Counted from the stretch's first letter, positions 16,955-26,403 are shown. The stretch: DNA of 64,000 nt from Halolamina salifodinae (GCF_017874235.1 NZ_JAGGLC010000005.1:186001-250000), one strand, 5' to 3'. Notes: generated by a model not told the origin, from the letters alone. Numbers and translations: made by a program.

Positions 16955-17149
16955 AGGTTGCCTGCCTCCGCCTGTGTTTCGTCGGGAGGCATAGCGAGGT
17001 TGGCGCCTCATGGTTGTTAAGGTTCCCCCACCGGGGCGAAACTGAAACCCGAGCGACGGCGATTGGGTCGATGGCGGTTGGGGCGTCGACGACCCCGAAT
17101 CGGCCGCCGGGGCGACGCCTCTTTGGGCGCGGCGCTCGCACGGACGGCC

Positions 17150-17425
17150 ATGGACGAGCGCCTCGGGCGGTTCATCCGGACCAATCTCCGGCGTGCGGGC
17201 AAGCAGTTCGAGGAGGCCCGCGAGGCGTACCGCGAGGGCCGAGCGGAGGCGTTCGACCTCCCGACCGACGACGAAGGGCGCGCGAAAATCGTCTGCCGGC
17301 GCGACGCCGAGCGCCGCGCGGTCGATGTCGACAGCGAGGGCCGCCCGTCGTGTTTCGACGCCGACCACCCGGACTGCCGTGGCTGTGCCGAGGACGTCCG
17401 CGAGGGGGTCGTCGAGACGTGGTGA
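17150..17425 (+). CDS. Small cysteine-containing protein, unknown function
   Basis: A 91-residue basic/acidic protein with an N-terminal helix (RFIRTNLRRAGKQFEEAREAYREG). The middle segment is KIVCRRDAERRAVDVDSEGRPSCFDADHPDCRGCAEDV. The C-x10+-CxxxxxxxCxxC cysteines could bind zinc. TATA-like CCTCTTTGG lies about 30 bases upstream. It overlaps the nucleotidyltransferase gene by GTGA, so they form an operon. Confidence 0.7.
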   Translation: MDERLGRFIRTNLRRAGKQFEEAREAYREGRAEAFDLPTDDEGRAKIVCRRDAERRAVDVDSEGRPSCFDADHPDCRGCAEDVREGVVETW

Positions 17426-18462
17426 GTGGCGAGACGACCGTCGCACTCGTACTCGCCGGCGGTATCGGCTCCCGACTCTACCCGGCTAGCCGCGGCGACC
17501 GACCCAAGCAGTTCCTCCCCATCGGCGGCGACCGCTCCTTGCTCGCCCGGACCGTCGACCGCGCCGATTTCGCCGACGAGGTGGTCGTCGCTACCCGCCC
17601 ACGATTCGCCGACGAGATCGAGGAACACGCCCCCGACGCCGACGTGCTGGTCGAGCCGGACGGCAAGGACACCGGGCCGGCGCTGACGTACGCGACCCAC
17701 AGGATCCGGGAGGAGTATGGCGGTTCCGACGGCGACGATGACCTCGTGGTCGTTACCCTCCCCAGCGACCACTACGTCGGCGACGACGGGGCGTTCCAGA
17801 AAGCGATGACCACCGGTACGCGCGTCGCCCGCGAGACGGGTGGACTGGTCACGTTCGGCGTCACGCCCGAGCGCCCGGAAACGGGCTATGGCTACATCGA
17901 ACCCGGAACCAAGCGGGAGGCCGCCGGCGAGGCGTTCCACGACGTCGCGCGGTTCCACGAGAAGCCCGACGCCGAGTCGGCTCGGGAGTACGTCGACGCC
18001 GGCTATCGGTGGAACAGCGGCATGTTCGCGTGGACGCCCGAGGCGTTCCTCGCGGCCGCCGCGGACTCCCCGCTGGCACCGCTTGTCGAGGCGCTGGACG
18101 ACGGCGACCCGGAGGCGGGGTTCGCCGCGGTCGATCCCGTCTCGGTGGACTACGCGGTGCTCGAGCGCGCGGCGACCGTCGCCGTCGTCGACGCCGCGTT
18201 CGCGTGGGATGATCTGGGCTCGTGGGACGCGCTGGACCGCGTGCTGGCGCCGGACGGCGACGGCAACGTCGCCATCGGGGACCACCGAACCGTCGACGCC
18301 GCGGACAACGTGGTGGTTAGCGACGACAAACACGTCTCGCTGGTCGGGGTCTCGGGGCTCGCGGTGGTCGCCTACGACGACCGCGTGCTGGTGGTGCCGA
18401 AGGGTGAGGCCCAGCGTGTTCGGGAGTTGGTCGCGCTACTGGAGGAAGAAGGGTCGTTCTGA
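17422..18462 (+). CDS. Mannose-1-phosphate guanylyltransferase-like sugar nucleotidyltransferase
   Basis: A 346-residue nucleotidyltransferase. VLAGGIGSRLYPASRGDRPKQF is the G-G-x-G-x-R-x-x-P...K signature of ManC. Also present are VVTLPSDHYVGD, GYGYIEPG, FHEKPD, YRWNSGMFAW and FAWDDLGSWDALDR. The product is likely GDP-mannose for glycosylation, fitting with AglD later in the window. The start is GTG, overlapping the upstream stop (GTGA); an alternative GTG is one codon earlier. Confidence 0.85.
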   Translation: MSGETTVALVLAGGIGSRLYPASRGDRPKQFLPIGGDRSLLARTVDRADFADEVVVATRPRFADEIEEHAPDADVLVEPDGKDTGPALTYATHRIREEYGGSDGDDDLVVVTLPSDHYVGDDGAFQKAMTTGTRVARETGGLVTFGVTPERPETGYGYIEPGTKREAAGEAFHDVARFHEKPDAESAREYVDAGYRWNSGMFAWTPEAFLAAAADSPLAPLVEALDDGDPEAGFAAVDPVSVDYAVLERAATVAVVDAAFAWDDLGSWDALDRVLAPDGDGNVAIGDHRTVDAADNVVVSDDKHVSLVGVSGLAVVAYDDRVLVVPKGEAQRVRELVALLEEEGSF

Positions 18463-18490
18463 GGCTCGGGAGCAGTTCGTGCAGCGCTGG

Positions 18491-18976
18491 CTACTCCTCG
18501 TGAGCGCGGCGCACCCGCACCTGCCCGTCGCTGGTGACGCCAACCAGTAGCTCTTCGCGGACTTCGCGGCCGTGAACCGCGTCGCCGGCGGCGTCGCCGA
18601 CGATCTTCATCAGTTCCGGCGCGGCGTAGCCGACTTTCACGCCGGCCTCGTCGCAGGCGTCGTACACCTGCTCGGGCACGTCATAGAGGTCCGTATCGGC
18701 GGCGACCCGGACCCGGACCGGCGCGGAGAGCGCCTCGGCGAAGGAGACGGTTTCACGCGCTTTCTGGACGTTCTCGCGGGCGCTCGCTTCGACACTGGAG
18801 ACGTTCGCCCGGGAGGTGCCCAGCCGGTCGGCGATGTCCGACTGGCGGAGCCCCCGCTCCCGGAGTGCGAGTACCTCCGCCTGCCGGCGGGTGAGCACGT
18901 TGCTCGCGGCATCGAACCCAGCCCGCGCGAGGAGTTCGTCGGCGTCGGTCCCCTCGGCGGTCTCGGCGTCGTCCAT
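18491..18976 (-). CDS. Tfx-family HTH transcriptional regulator
   Basis: A 161-residue regulator. A LuxR-like/sigma-4-like helix-turn-helix (LTRRQAEVLALRERGLRQSDIADRLGTSRANVSSVEASA, about residues 28-66) is followed by a C-terminal domain (VRVRVAADTDLYDVPEQVYDACDEAGVKVGYAAPEL). This is the architecture of Methanothermobacter Tfx, a regulator of the molybdenum formylmethanofuran dehydrogenase operon. The target in a haloarchaeon is unknown. It is convergent with the nucleotidyltransferase gene. Confidence 0.8.
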   Translation of the reverse strand: MDDAETAEGTDADELLARAGFDAASNVLTRRQAEVLALRERGLRQSDIADRLGTSRANVSSVEASARENVQKARETVSFAEALSAPVRVRVAADTDLYDVPEQVYDACDEAGVKVGYAAPELMKIVGDAAGDAVHGREVREELLVGVTSDGQVRVRRAHEE

Positions 18977-19029
18977 GGGCAGATGGTGTGCGCTCGCGGG
19001 TGAAAAGCCTACAGTTCGTGACGTGCGCC

Positions 19030-19560
19030 TCAGGCGCCGTCGCTGCCCCAGAAGTTGTCGCGCGAGCCCAGCCGTTCGCGGTCCCGGCTGGGCCGACTGC
19101 GCTCCTCTTCCTCCTCGTCGTCTTCCTCGTCCTCGTCAGCAGCTTCCTCATCGCCTTCGCCTTCCTCGCCCTCGTCTTCGTCCTCGGCGCTGTCGGCCTC
19201 CTCGTCACCCTCTTCGTCCTCTTCGAGGGGCATCTTCTCGACGACCTTCACAGCCTTCGCGTGGTTGGACATCACCCGGTCGATGCGGACCCGGGCGCGA
19301 CACTCGGGCAGCAGGCCGTCGATGAGGACGATGAAGCCGTCCTCGGTTCGGCCGACGCCCGCGCCGCTCTCGTGGATGTCCGTCACGTCGACGACGATCT
19401 CCTCGCCCGGCTTCACGGGCTGCTCCTTGAGCTCGTCGATGGGCATGTCGTAATGGTTGCACCACTCGGCACCCCCCTTGTCGCCGTAGTGCTGACAGCC
19501 CATGCCATCGATTCGCTCGGAGAAGCTGGGGCAGTCGTCGGCGAGCGGACATTCCGGCAT
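19030..19560 (-). CDS. TRAM-domain protein with Cys-rich head and long acidic tail
   Basis: A 176-residue protein. Residues 1-35 contain MPECPLADDCPSF and MGCQHYGDKGGAEWCNH (four Cys plus His, possible metal site). Residues 50-105 form a TRAM domain (GEEIVVDVTDIHESGAGVGRTEDGFIVLIDGLLPECRARVRI). A stretch of about 50 almost uninterrupted Glu/Asp residues and a basic end follow. It resembles haloarchaeal RNA-binding TRAM proteins; the role is unknown. Confidence 0.8.
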   Translation of the reverse strand: MPECPLADDCPSFSERIDGMGCQHYGDKGGAEWCNHYDMPIDELKEQPVKPGEEIVVDVTDIHESGAGVGRTEDGFIVLIDGLLPECRARVRIDRVMSNHAKAVKVVEKMPLEEDEEGDEEADSAEDEDEGEEGEGDEEAADEDEEDDEEEEERSRPSRDRERLGSRDNFWGSDGA

Positions 19561-19635
19561 ACTGGTACCTAGAAAGCCGACGGTCTAAACGCTTCTGACT
19601 CCCGGACGGGCGCCGAGCCGGCCGCTGCGGCCGGC

Positions 19636-19974
19636 TCAGATGAACTCGCGGACCTCGGAGTACCACATGTCGTGGTGGTCGACGGCGCCGACGCGCTCGG
19701 CGATGTCGACGGCGAGCGCGTGCCAACAGCGCTCGCCGGCCTCGCTGTCGAGGTTGTACGCCGAGTCGGCGCAGGTACAGCCACCGTCCTCGACGACGTA
19801 CTCGTCCTCGTGGCCGACGACGACCGTGAAGTCGCGGTACTCCTTCACCCGACCCTCCGAGACGGCCTCGATGGCGCGAGAGCCCCGGTCGCCGTGGGCG
19901 TCGAGGATGGCGCTGACTATCGCGGGGGTGAGTTCCCCCACCTCGGCCAGCCGTTCGCGCCAGTCCTCGGTCAC
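19636..19974 (-). CDS. SWIM zinc-finger protein
   Basis: About 112 residues with a SWIM motif: CTCADSAYNLDSEAGERCWHALA (CxC...CxH) near the C-terminus, preceded by KEYRDFTVVVGHEDEYVVE. SWIM domains mediate DNA or protein contacts. The GTG at 19974 (VTEDWRERL) is preferred over a TTG at 20001 because TATA-like GTTTTGCC sits about 27 bases upstream of the GTG. Confidence 0.75.
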   Translation of the reverse strand: MTEDWRERLAEVGELTPAIVSAILDAHGDRGSRAIEAVSEGRVKEYRDFTVVVGHEDEYVVEDGGCTCADSAYNLDSEAGERCWHALAVDIAERVGAVDHHDMWYSEVREFI

Positions 19975-20074
19975 GCCCGGACGTTCAGCGCGCCGGGGCA
20001 AAACGCCACCGACTGTCCACCCGCTGGGTCGCCGATTCCGCCAGCGTCAAGCCGCCACCGTGCAAGGCCGGCGC

Positions 20075-21475
20075 ATGGACTGGCCCCGCATCCGGGCGGT
20101 CTGGAAGCGGGTTATCGCGCTGGCGTGGCCGGTGATGGCCGAGCAGACGTTCCGGACGCTGATGCGGACCGTCGACGTCATCGTCACCGCGACGTTCAAC
20201 CCCGCGAGCGTCGTCGCCATCGGCCTCGCGGACCTCTACGCCCGGATGCCGCTCCGCATCGGTCTCGGCCTCGGCGGCGGCACTATCGCGCTCTCCTCGC
20301 AGGACAGCGGCGCCGCCGCCGAGGCCAACCGCGACGAGGCCATCACGCAGGGGATCCTGCTCGGGGCCTTACTCGGGATCCCGTTCATGCTGCTGGGGTT
20401 CTTCCTGAGCGAGCCAGCGATCCGGGTGTTCGGGGCGGGGCAGGACGTGGAGAACCTCGAACACGTGGTGGCGCTGGGGTCGACGTATCTGGCGATCATC
20501 TTCGCCACCGCGCCCGCACGCCACGTCGCGCTCATCGGCGCCCGCGCGCTGCAGGGTACCGGCGACACCCGGACGCCGATGTACGTCAACGTCGTCGCCA
20601 ACGCGATGAACATCGTCGGGAGCGTCGCGCTGGGCTTCGGGTTCGCGCCGCTGGGGATCCCCCGCCTCGAAATCGTCGGCGTCGGCGTCGCCACCGCCGT
20701 CGCGAACGTGTTCACCGCGACGATGCTCTGTCTGGCTATCTGGACCGACTGGTCCGACGCCTCCTTCTCCCGGCCCCGTGACTTCGTGATCGCCCGACAG
20801 CTCGTGGTCGTGAGCGCGCCGAAAGTCGCCGAGGGCTTTGCCTCCACCATCGCGGAGTTCCCGTTCAACGCCATCCTGCTGGGGTTCGGCCAGCCGGTCA
20901 ACGCCGGCTTCCAGATCGGCCGCCGGATGTACCAGCAGGTGACGGGGCCGCTCTCGCGAGGCTACAACGTCGCGGCCAGCGTCGTCGTCGGCCAGCGACT
21001 CGGCGAGGGTGACGCCGACGGCGCGCGCTTCGAGGGGTGGGCCGTCGCCGGCCTCGGACTCGTCACCGTCGGCAGCGTCGGCGTCGGCCTCGTGTTCGCC
21101 GCCGACGCGTTCGTCTCGCTGTTCACCAGCAACCCTGAAACCGTGACCTACGCCGTCGCGTTCGCGCAGGTGTACGGGATCTGTGGCGCGGCGCTGGTGG
21201 TGTTCTCGGTGCTCTCCGGCGGCCTGCAGGGCGCCAGCGAGACGCGGATCCCGTTCGTCGCGCGGACGACCGGCGTGTTCGGCCTCCAACTCGGCCTCAC
21301 GTTCCTGCTCGGCGTTGTGCTCGGCTGGGGGCCGCTGGGCGCCTACGTCGGCATCGGCGCCACCTACGTCTGGATGGCGCTGGTGGTCGCGGGCGGCTTC
21401 CACGTCACTGGCTGGGCCGACCGTGCCGCGGAGATGATGGAGGAGCGTGGCTCGGACGTGACGATCTGGGGGTGA
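20075..21475 (+). CDS. MATE-family multidrug/toxin exporter
   Basis: A 466-residue, 12-helix membrane transporter. The N-terminal WPVMAEQTFRTLMRTVDVIVTATF and the mid-protein APARHVALIGARALQGTGDTRTPMYVN motif are both MATE hallmarks, the latter repeated as VLSGGLQGASETRIPFVART in the second half. It probably exports cationic compounds against Na+ or H+. The start ATG (MDWPRIRAVWKR) is preceded by promoter sequence shared with the divergent SWIM gene. Confidence 0.85.
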   Translation: MDWPRIRAVWKRVIALAWPVMAEQTFRTLMRTVDVIVTATFNPASVVAIGLADLYARMPLRIGLGLGGGTIALSSQDSGAAAEANRDEAITQGILLGALLGIPFMLLGFFLSEPAIRVFGAGQDVENLEHVVALGSTYLAIIFATAPARHVALIGARALQGTGDTRTPMYVNVVANAMNIVGSVALGFGFAPLGIPRLEIVGVGVATAVANVFTATMLCLAIWTDWSDASFSRPRDFVIARQLVVVSAPKVAEGFASTIAEFPFNAILLGFGQPVNAGFQIGRRMYQQVTGPLSRGYNVAASVVVGQRLGEGDADGARFEGWAVAGLGLVTVGSVGVGLVFAADAFVSLFTSNPETVTYAVAFAQVYGICGAALVVFSVLSGGLQGASETRIPFVARTTGVFGLQLGLTFLLGVVLGWGPLGAYVGIGATYVWMALVVAGGFHVTGWADRAAEMMEERGSDVTIWG

Positions 21476-21565
21476 GAACCGGAAACGAGTGTGGTGACGA
21501 GAGAGCGGTCCGGGACCCGAAGCGGGGCTAACGACACCCCGACCGGGGCGCGGCGTCGACGCCGG

Positions 21566-21697
21566 TCAGTAGAGGAACTCGTCTTCGAGCGTCCGGTAAG
21601 CGGCCTCGCTCTCGACTTCCTCGTCCTCCGTGTCGAACCACGAGAGGACGCGCTCGAAGCCAGTTCGCCGCCGGATCTCGTCACCACGGATAGCCAT
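21566..21697 (-). CDS. Very small acidic protein, unknown function
   Basis: A 43-residue protein starting MAIRGDEIRRRTGFERVLSWF and ending with an acidic helix and DEFLY. The ATG at 21697 is chosen over the ATG at 21712 because TATA-like ACTTATCC (about 21727-21734) is then at the usual distance. No domain is recognised. It lies between the MATE and mcm genes. Confidence 0.5.
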   Translation of the reverse strand: MAIRGDEIRRRTGFERVLSWFDTEDEEVESEAAYRTLEDEFLY

Positions 21698-21827
21698 GAC
21701 AAGCGTCACCATGCGCCGGGCGGGGATAAGTGTTTCTCCGGAACCCAAACGTTGATTATCACGAACGAATCCCGTCGGTCGTCGGAGGCGATACTCCTTA
21801 ACCCATGAGGCCAGTAAGCCTCGTAAG

Positions 21828-24800
21828 ATGGCTCAGACGGGGAACCAGGAACTTACCGATCGCTTCATCCAGTTCTACCGGAACTACTACCGGGACGAGG
21901 TGGGCCGCCTCGCACAGGAGTACCCCAACGAGCGCCGCTCGCTCTACGTCGATTACAACGACCTGTTCACGTTCGACCGGGACCTCGCGGAGGACTACCT
22001 CGCCAAGCCCGAGCAGATGCAGGAGTACGCCGAGGAGGCCCTGCGGCTCTACGACCTGCCCGCCGACGTGAGTCTCGGGCAGGCCCACGTGCGCCTGCGG
22101 AACCTCCCGAGCGAGCAGACCGTCGACATCCGGGACCTCCGGGTGCAGGACGACCACATCGGCTCGCTGGTCGCCGTGCAGGGGATCATCCGGAAGGCGA
22201 CCGACGTGCGCCCGAAAGTGACCGAGGCGGCTTTCGAGTGCCAGCGCTGCGGGACGATGAGCTACATCCCCCAGACCGACGGGGGGTTTCAGGAGCCCCA
22301 CGAGTGTCAGGGCTGTGAGCGACAGGGGCCGTTCTCGGTCAACCACGACCAGTCGGAGTTCGTCGACTCCCAGAAGCTCCGGGTGCAGGAGAGCCCCGAG
22401 GGACTCCGCGGCGGCGAGACGCCCCAGAGCATCGACGTCGACATCGAGGACGACGTGACCGGCAACGTGACCGCCGGCGACCACGTCACCGTCACCGGCG
22501 TGCTCCACATCGAGCAGGTCACGCAGGGCCAGGAGAAGACCGCCCTGTTCGACCTCTACATGGACGGGGTCACCGTCGAGATGGAGGACGAGGAGTTCGA
22601 GGCGATGGACATCGACGACGAGGACATCGCCGAGATCGTCGAACTCTCGAACGACCCCGAGATCTACGAGAAGATGGTCGGCTCCATCGCGCCCGCCATC
22701 TACGGCTACGACCAGGAGAAACTCGCGATGGTGCTCCAGCTGTTCTCCGGAGTGACCAAACACCTCCCGGACGGCTCGCGGATTCGTGGTGACCTACACC
22801 TGCTGCTGATAGGGGACCCCGGTACCGGGAAGTGTCTCGACGGCGATACGCGAGTGACACTCGCAGACGGGCACGAACGGCCGATCCGTGAACTGGTCGA
22901 AGAGAACCTCGACGACCCGAAGCCCGTCGACGACGGAGTCTGGGACGAGGTGGACTTCGAGGTGCCGTCGATGCAGAACGACGGACATATCGAGCCACAG
23001 CGCGCGACGAAAGTCTGGAAGCGCGAGGCGCCCGAGAAGCTCTACCGGATCCGTACCGCCAGTGGCCGAGAACTGGACGTGACGCCGTCGCACCCGCTGT
23101 TCGTTCCGGGGAGTGTCGGGCCAAACGCAGTTCGGGCCGCGAAACTCGAGGCGGGACAGTTCGTCGCGACAGCCCAAGAATATCAGCCAGTACTGGCCGA
23201 CGGTGGTACGACTGCAGTCGGGACGCAGTCCACAGCCCCGTCAGCGGAGAAGAACATTGACTGGGACCGGATCGAGTCGATCGAGGCCGTCGAACCCGAA
23301 GACGACTGGGTATACGACCTAGAGGTCGAAGGGACGCACAACTACATCTCCAACGGGGTAGTCTCTCACAACTCCCAGATGATTTCGTACGTCGAACAGG
23401 TCGCCCCCAGATCCGTCTACACCTCCGGCAAGGGGTCGTCCGCGGCAGGGCTCACCGCCGCCGCGGTCCGCGACGACTTCGGCGACGGCCAGCAGTGGAC
23501 GCTCGAAGCCGGCGCACTCGTGCTCGCGGACAAAGGCATCGCCGCAGTCGACGAGCTGGACAAGATGGACTGCGTGACCGGCGACACGCTGGTCTCTCTC
23601 TCGGACGGCCGCGTCGAGCGCATCGACGAACTGGCCCGCGAAGCCGCCGAGGACGGCGAGATCGAGTCGCTCTCGAACGGCCAACTGGTCCGCGATGTCG
23701 ACCTCGATGTCTGGACGATGGACGAGGACGGGCAGTTCGTCGAACGACCCGTCTCGGTCGTCCACGAGTACGACGCGCCGAGTGAACTCACGCGGGTGGA
23801 GATGGCGACCGGCGAAGAACTGACCGCGACCGCCGACCACCCGTTCTTTGTCCTCCAAAACGGCGAGCGAATCGAGCGCGAGGCAGCACGGCTCGACGAG
23901 GGTGACTGGGTGTACGTCCCCCGCGAGGTGCCGACGAAAGCCGCGAACGGTGCAGGGGTAGCCGCCGAACCGGGGGTGACCGACAGCGTCAGCGTCGACG
24001 ACGGCGTCTCGCCCGCGATGGCGAGCGTGCTCGGCTACCTCTCCGGCGACGGGAACGTCTACTACGACCGCGAGGAGGGGTCCTACGGCGTTCGGTTCGT
24101 CAACGCGGACGGGGAGCTACTGGACGACTTCGAGCGCGCTGCCGAGCAGGCGTTCGGTACGACGCCGACCCGCCCGCCGAGCGAGCAGCGCGGCGGCGTC
24201 GGAACCGTCCGCGTGAACGGGAAGGAACACGCCGACGCCGTGCTCGAGGCGGGGATGAGCCTCGGCCGCTACGACGAGAAATGCTTCCCCGCCGCAGTCT
24301 CGACGGGGTCGCGGGCCGCGAAGGCAGCGTTCGTCCGCGCGCTGGCCGACAGCGAGGGCCACGTCGATGTCGCCAGCGGCAACGTCCGGGTGGCCTCCGC
24401 GAGCCGAGACCTCCTACGGGGCACGCGGAGCCTCCTGCTCCAGTTCGGCGTATCGAGTCAGCTCCAGCGTGACGAGCGCGACGACGGCCGGGACGTGTAC
24501 TACCTCACCGTGACCGACGCCGACTCGCTTGCGGCGTTCCGTCGGTTCGTCGGGTTCACCGCGACGCGGAAGGCCGAGGCGCTGGAGGAGGTCGTCGACT
24601 CCGCGGACGGCGACCGGACGATTCTGGACGTGATTCCGGAGATCGACGGCCTGCTCTCGGACGCGCGTGACTCGCTCCGCCTCCATCAGTCCGAGTGCGG
24701 CATCAATCCGGTAACGTACTGCGACTTCGAGAACGGAACGGCGAACGTCTCGCTCCACCGAGCGCGTCGGGTGCTCGACGCGTTCGAAAGCCGACGCGAG

Positions 24801-26402
24801 TCGGCGGCCGAAGACCGCTCCCTGCTCGACGACCCCGACTGGGAGACGCTGGGGGAACTGAAGGCCCGCTATCACGCCTCCCAGTCCGAACTCGCTGACG
24901 GCACGGCGTTGAGCCAACAGCAGATCTCCCGAGAGTGGGGAGAGGGAGACGCAGTCCGACAGGTGGTGGCCGAACGGCTGCAGGAGATCGTCGCTGGCGT
25001 GTCCGAGACCGACCTCGACGACCTCCGGCAGTTCGTCAACGGCGACGTGAAGTGGCGTCGCGTCGAGTCGGTCGAGACCGTCGACCCTGAGTCGGCGGAG
25101 CACCGCGGTCGCGTGCTTCGGGAACGGCTCACTGATGTCCTCGGCGGCCCAACCGAAACCGCCGAAGAGCGTGCTCGCGAACTGCTCGCCCGCGAACCGA
25201 CGGTCGAGTCGTTGGACGAACTGGCCCGCGAAATCGACGCCCACGGGGTGAGCCACGACGGCCTCGCCAGGGGTCTCGGCGTCGCCCAGTCGACCGTCTC
25301 GCGATGGCTCTCGGGCACCGTCGAGACCGACCGCTTCGACGACGCCCGCGAGGCCGCGCTGGCGGAGATCGGGGCCGTCAGACGCGAGCTCCGGGCGCTG
25401 CTCGACCGCATCGAGGACGGCGAGACACCGAAGGTGTACGATCTGACCGTCGAGGGGACGCACAACTTCGTCGCGAACGGGCTCGTCGTTCACAACTCCT
25501 CGGACCGCTCAGCCATGCACGAGGGGCTCGAACAGCAGAAGATCTCGGTCTCCAAGGCCGGGATCAACGCCACCCTCAAGAGCCGGTGTTCGCTGCTCGG
25601 TGCCGCGAACCCGAAGTACGGCCGGTTCGACCAGTACGAACCCATCGGCGAACAGATCGACCTCGAGCCGGCGCTGATCTCCCGGTTCGACCTGATCTTC
25701 ACCGTCACCGACGAGCCAGACCCCGAACACGACAGTCGGCTGGCCGAGCACATCCTGAAGACGAACTACGCCGGTGAGCTCAACACCCAACGCGAGGAGG
25801 TGCCCAACTCGGAGTTCACCGAGCAGGAGGTCGACGACGTCACCGAGGACGTGGCGCCGGACATCGACGCCGAACTCCTGCGGAAGTACATCGCTTACGC
25901 CAAGCGCAACGTCTACCCGACGATGACCGACGAGGCCAAGGACGCCATCGAGGAGTTCTACGTCGACCTGCGCGCGAAGGGCGCCGACGAGGACGCCCCC
26001 GTGCCCGTCACCGCCCGAAAGCTGGAGGCGCTGGTTCGGCTGGCAGAGGCCTCTGCCCGGGTTCGCCTCTCGGACACCGTCGACGAGCAGGACGCCGACA
26101 AGGTGATCAAGATCGTCCGGGACAGCCTCGAAGACATCGGCGTCGACCCCGAGACCGGCGAGTTCGACGCCGACGTGGTCGAAACGGGGACCACCAAGTC
26201 CCAGCGCGACCGCATCAAGAGCGTGAAGGCGCTCATCGGCGATATCGAGGAGGAGTACGACGAGGGTGCGCCCATCGAGGAGGTGCTCGACCGGGCCGGT
26301 GAGGTCGGTATGGACGAGGACAAAGCCGAGAAGGAAATCGAGAGCCTGCGGAAGAAGGGCGAACTGTACGAACCCGTGCAGGGCCACCTCCGGACGACGT
26401 AA
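21828..26402 (+). CDS. mcm: Replicative helicase MCM precursor with two inteins
   Basis: A 1524-residue precursor. Removing two inteins (residues 336-515 and 582-1223) leaves 702 residues, the usual haloarchaeal MCM length. The exteins show the N-terminal OB/zinc domain (CQRCGTMSY...CQGCERQGPF) and Walker A GDPGTGK split from its Ser by intein 1. Walker B (VLADKGIAAVDELDKM) is split from SSDRSAMHEGLEQQ by intein 2. The sensor/arginine-finger region (LISRFDLIFTV) and the C-terminal winged helix follow. TATA-like CCTTAACC lies about 27 bases upstream. It should be active only after both inteins splice. The stop codon is followed at once by a hairpin-module element. Confidence 0.95.
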   Translation: MAQTGNQELTDRFIQFYRNYYRDEVGRLAQEYPNERRSLYVDYNDLFTFDRDLAEDYLAKPEQMQEYAEEALRLYDLPADVSLGQAHVRLRNLPSEQTVDIRDLRVQDDHIGSLVAVQGIIRKATDVRPKVTEAAFECQRCGTMSYIPQTDGGFQEPHECQGCERQGPFSVNHDQSEFVDSQKLRVQESPEGLRGGETPQSIDVDIEDDVTGNVTAGDHVTVTGVLHIEQVTQGQEKTALFDLYMDGVTVEMEDEEFEAMDIDDEDIAEIVELSNDPEIYEKMVGSIAPAIYGYDQEKLAMVLQLFSGVTKHLPDGSRIRGDLHLLLIGDPGTGKCLDGDTRVTLADGHERPIRELVEENLDDPKPVDDGVWDEVDFEVPSMQNDGHIEPQRATKVWKREAPEKLYRIRTASGRELDVTPSHPLFVPGSVGPNAVRAAKLEAGQFVATAQEYQPVLADGGTTAVGTQSTAPSAEKNIDWDRIESIEAVEPEDDWVYDLEVEGTHNYISNGVVSHNSQMISYVEQVAPRSVYTSGKGSSAAGLTAAAVRDDFGDGQQWTLEAGALVLADKGIAAVDELDKMDCVTGDTLVSLSDGRVERIDELAREAAEDGEIESLSNGQLVRDVDLDVWTMDEDGQFVERPVSVVHEYDAPSELTRVEMATGEELTATADHPFFVLQNGERIEREAARLDEGDWVYVPREVPTKAANGAGVAAEPGVTDSVSVDDGVSPAMASVLGYLSGDGNVYYDREEGSYGVRFVNADGELLDDFERAAEQAFGTTPTRPPSEQRGGVGTVRVNGKEHADAVLEAGMSLGRYDEKCFPAAVSTGSRAAKAAFVRALADSEGHVDVASGNVRVASASRDLLRGTRSLLLQFGVSSQLQRDERDDGRDVYYLTVTDADSLAAFRRFVGFTATRKAEALEEVVDSADGDRTILDVIPEIDGLLSDARDSLRLHQSECGINPVTYCDFENGTANVSLHRARRVLDAFESRRESAAEDRSLLDDPDWETLGELKARYHASQSELADGTALSQQQISREWGEGDAVRQVVAERLQEIVAGVSETDLDDLRQFVNGDVKWRRVESVETVDPESAEHRGRVLRERLTDVLGGPTETAEERARELLAREPTVESLDELAREIDAHGVSHDGLARGLGVAQSTVSRWLSGTVETDRFDDAREAALAEIGAVRRELRALLDRIEDGETPKVYDLTVEGTHNFVANGLVVHNSSDRSAMHEGLEQQKISVSKAGINATLKSRCSLLGAANPKYGRFDQYEPIGEQIDLEPALISRFDLIFTVTDEPDPEHDSRLAEHILKTNYAGELNTQREEVPNSEFTEQEVDDVTEDVAPDIDAELLRKYIAYAKRNVYPTMTDEAKDAIEEFYVDLRAKGADEDAPVPVTARKLEALVRLAEASARVRLSDTVDEQDADKVIKIVRDSLEDIGVDPETGEFDADVVETGTTKSQRDRIKSVKALIGDIEEEYDEGAPIEEVLDRAGEVGMDEDKAEKEIESLRKKGELYEPVQGHLRTT
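22833..23372 (+). mobile_element. Intein 1 in MCM (mini-intein after Walker A)
   Basis: 180 residues from Cys (CLDGDTRVTLADG, block A) to Asn (VVSHN, block G), followed by extein Ser. Block B is TPSHPLFV; block F is WVYDLEVEGTHNYISNG. No LAGLIDADG motif is visible, so it is a mini-intein that has lost its homing endonuclease. The insertion is exactly between GDPGTGK and the next P-loop residue, so unspliced MCM cannot bind ATP. Confidence 0.92.
23571..25496 (+). mobile_element. Intein 2 in MCM (large, LAGLIDADG plus HTH insertion)
   Basis: 642 residues from Cys (CVTGDTLVSLSDG) to Asn (GLVVHN), followed by extein Ser-Ser. The splicing blocks are TADHPFFVL (B), VYDLTVEGTHNFVANG (F) and GLVVHN (G). 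A two-motif endonuclease is present: VLGYLSGDGN and FVRALADSEGHVDV. A DNA-recognition region with HTH-like SQQQISREWG follows. Between VKWRRVESVETVD (25046-25085) and GETPKVYDLTVEG (25418-25456) there is an extra segment of about 110 residues with a second HTH (LARGLGVAQSTVSRWLSG). In related inteins these flanks are nearly contiguous, which accounts for the large size. Confidence 0.9.
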
Positions 26403-26403
26403 C

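Noticed and set aside
22833..25496. Interruption of mcm by introns or frameshifts
   Set aside because: The frame is continuous, and both insertions have complete intein splicing blocks with Cys at the start and Asn-Ser at the end.
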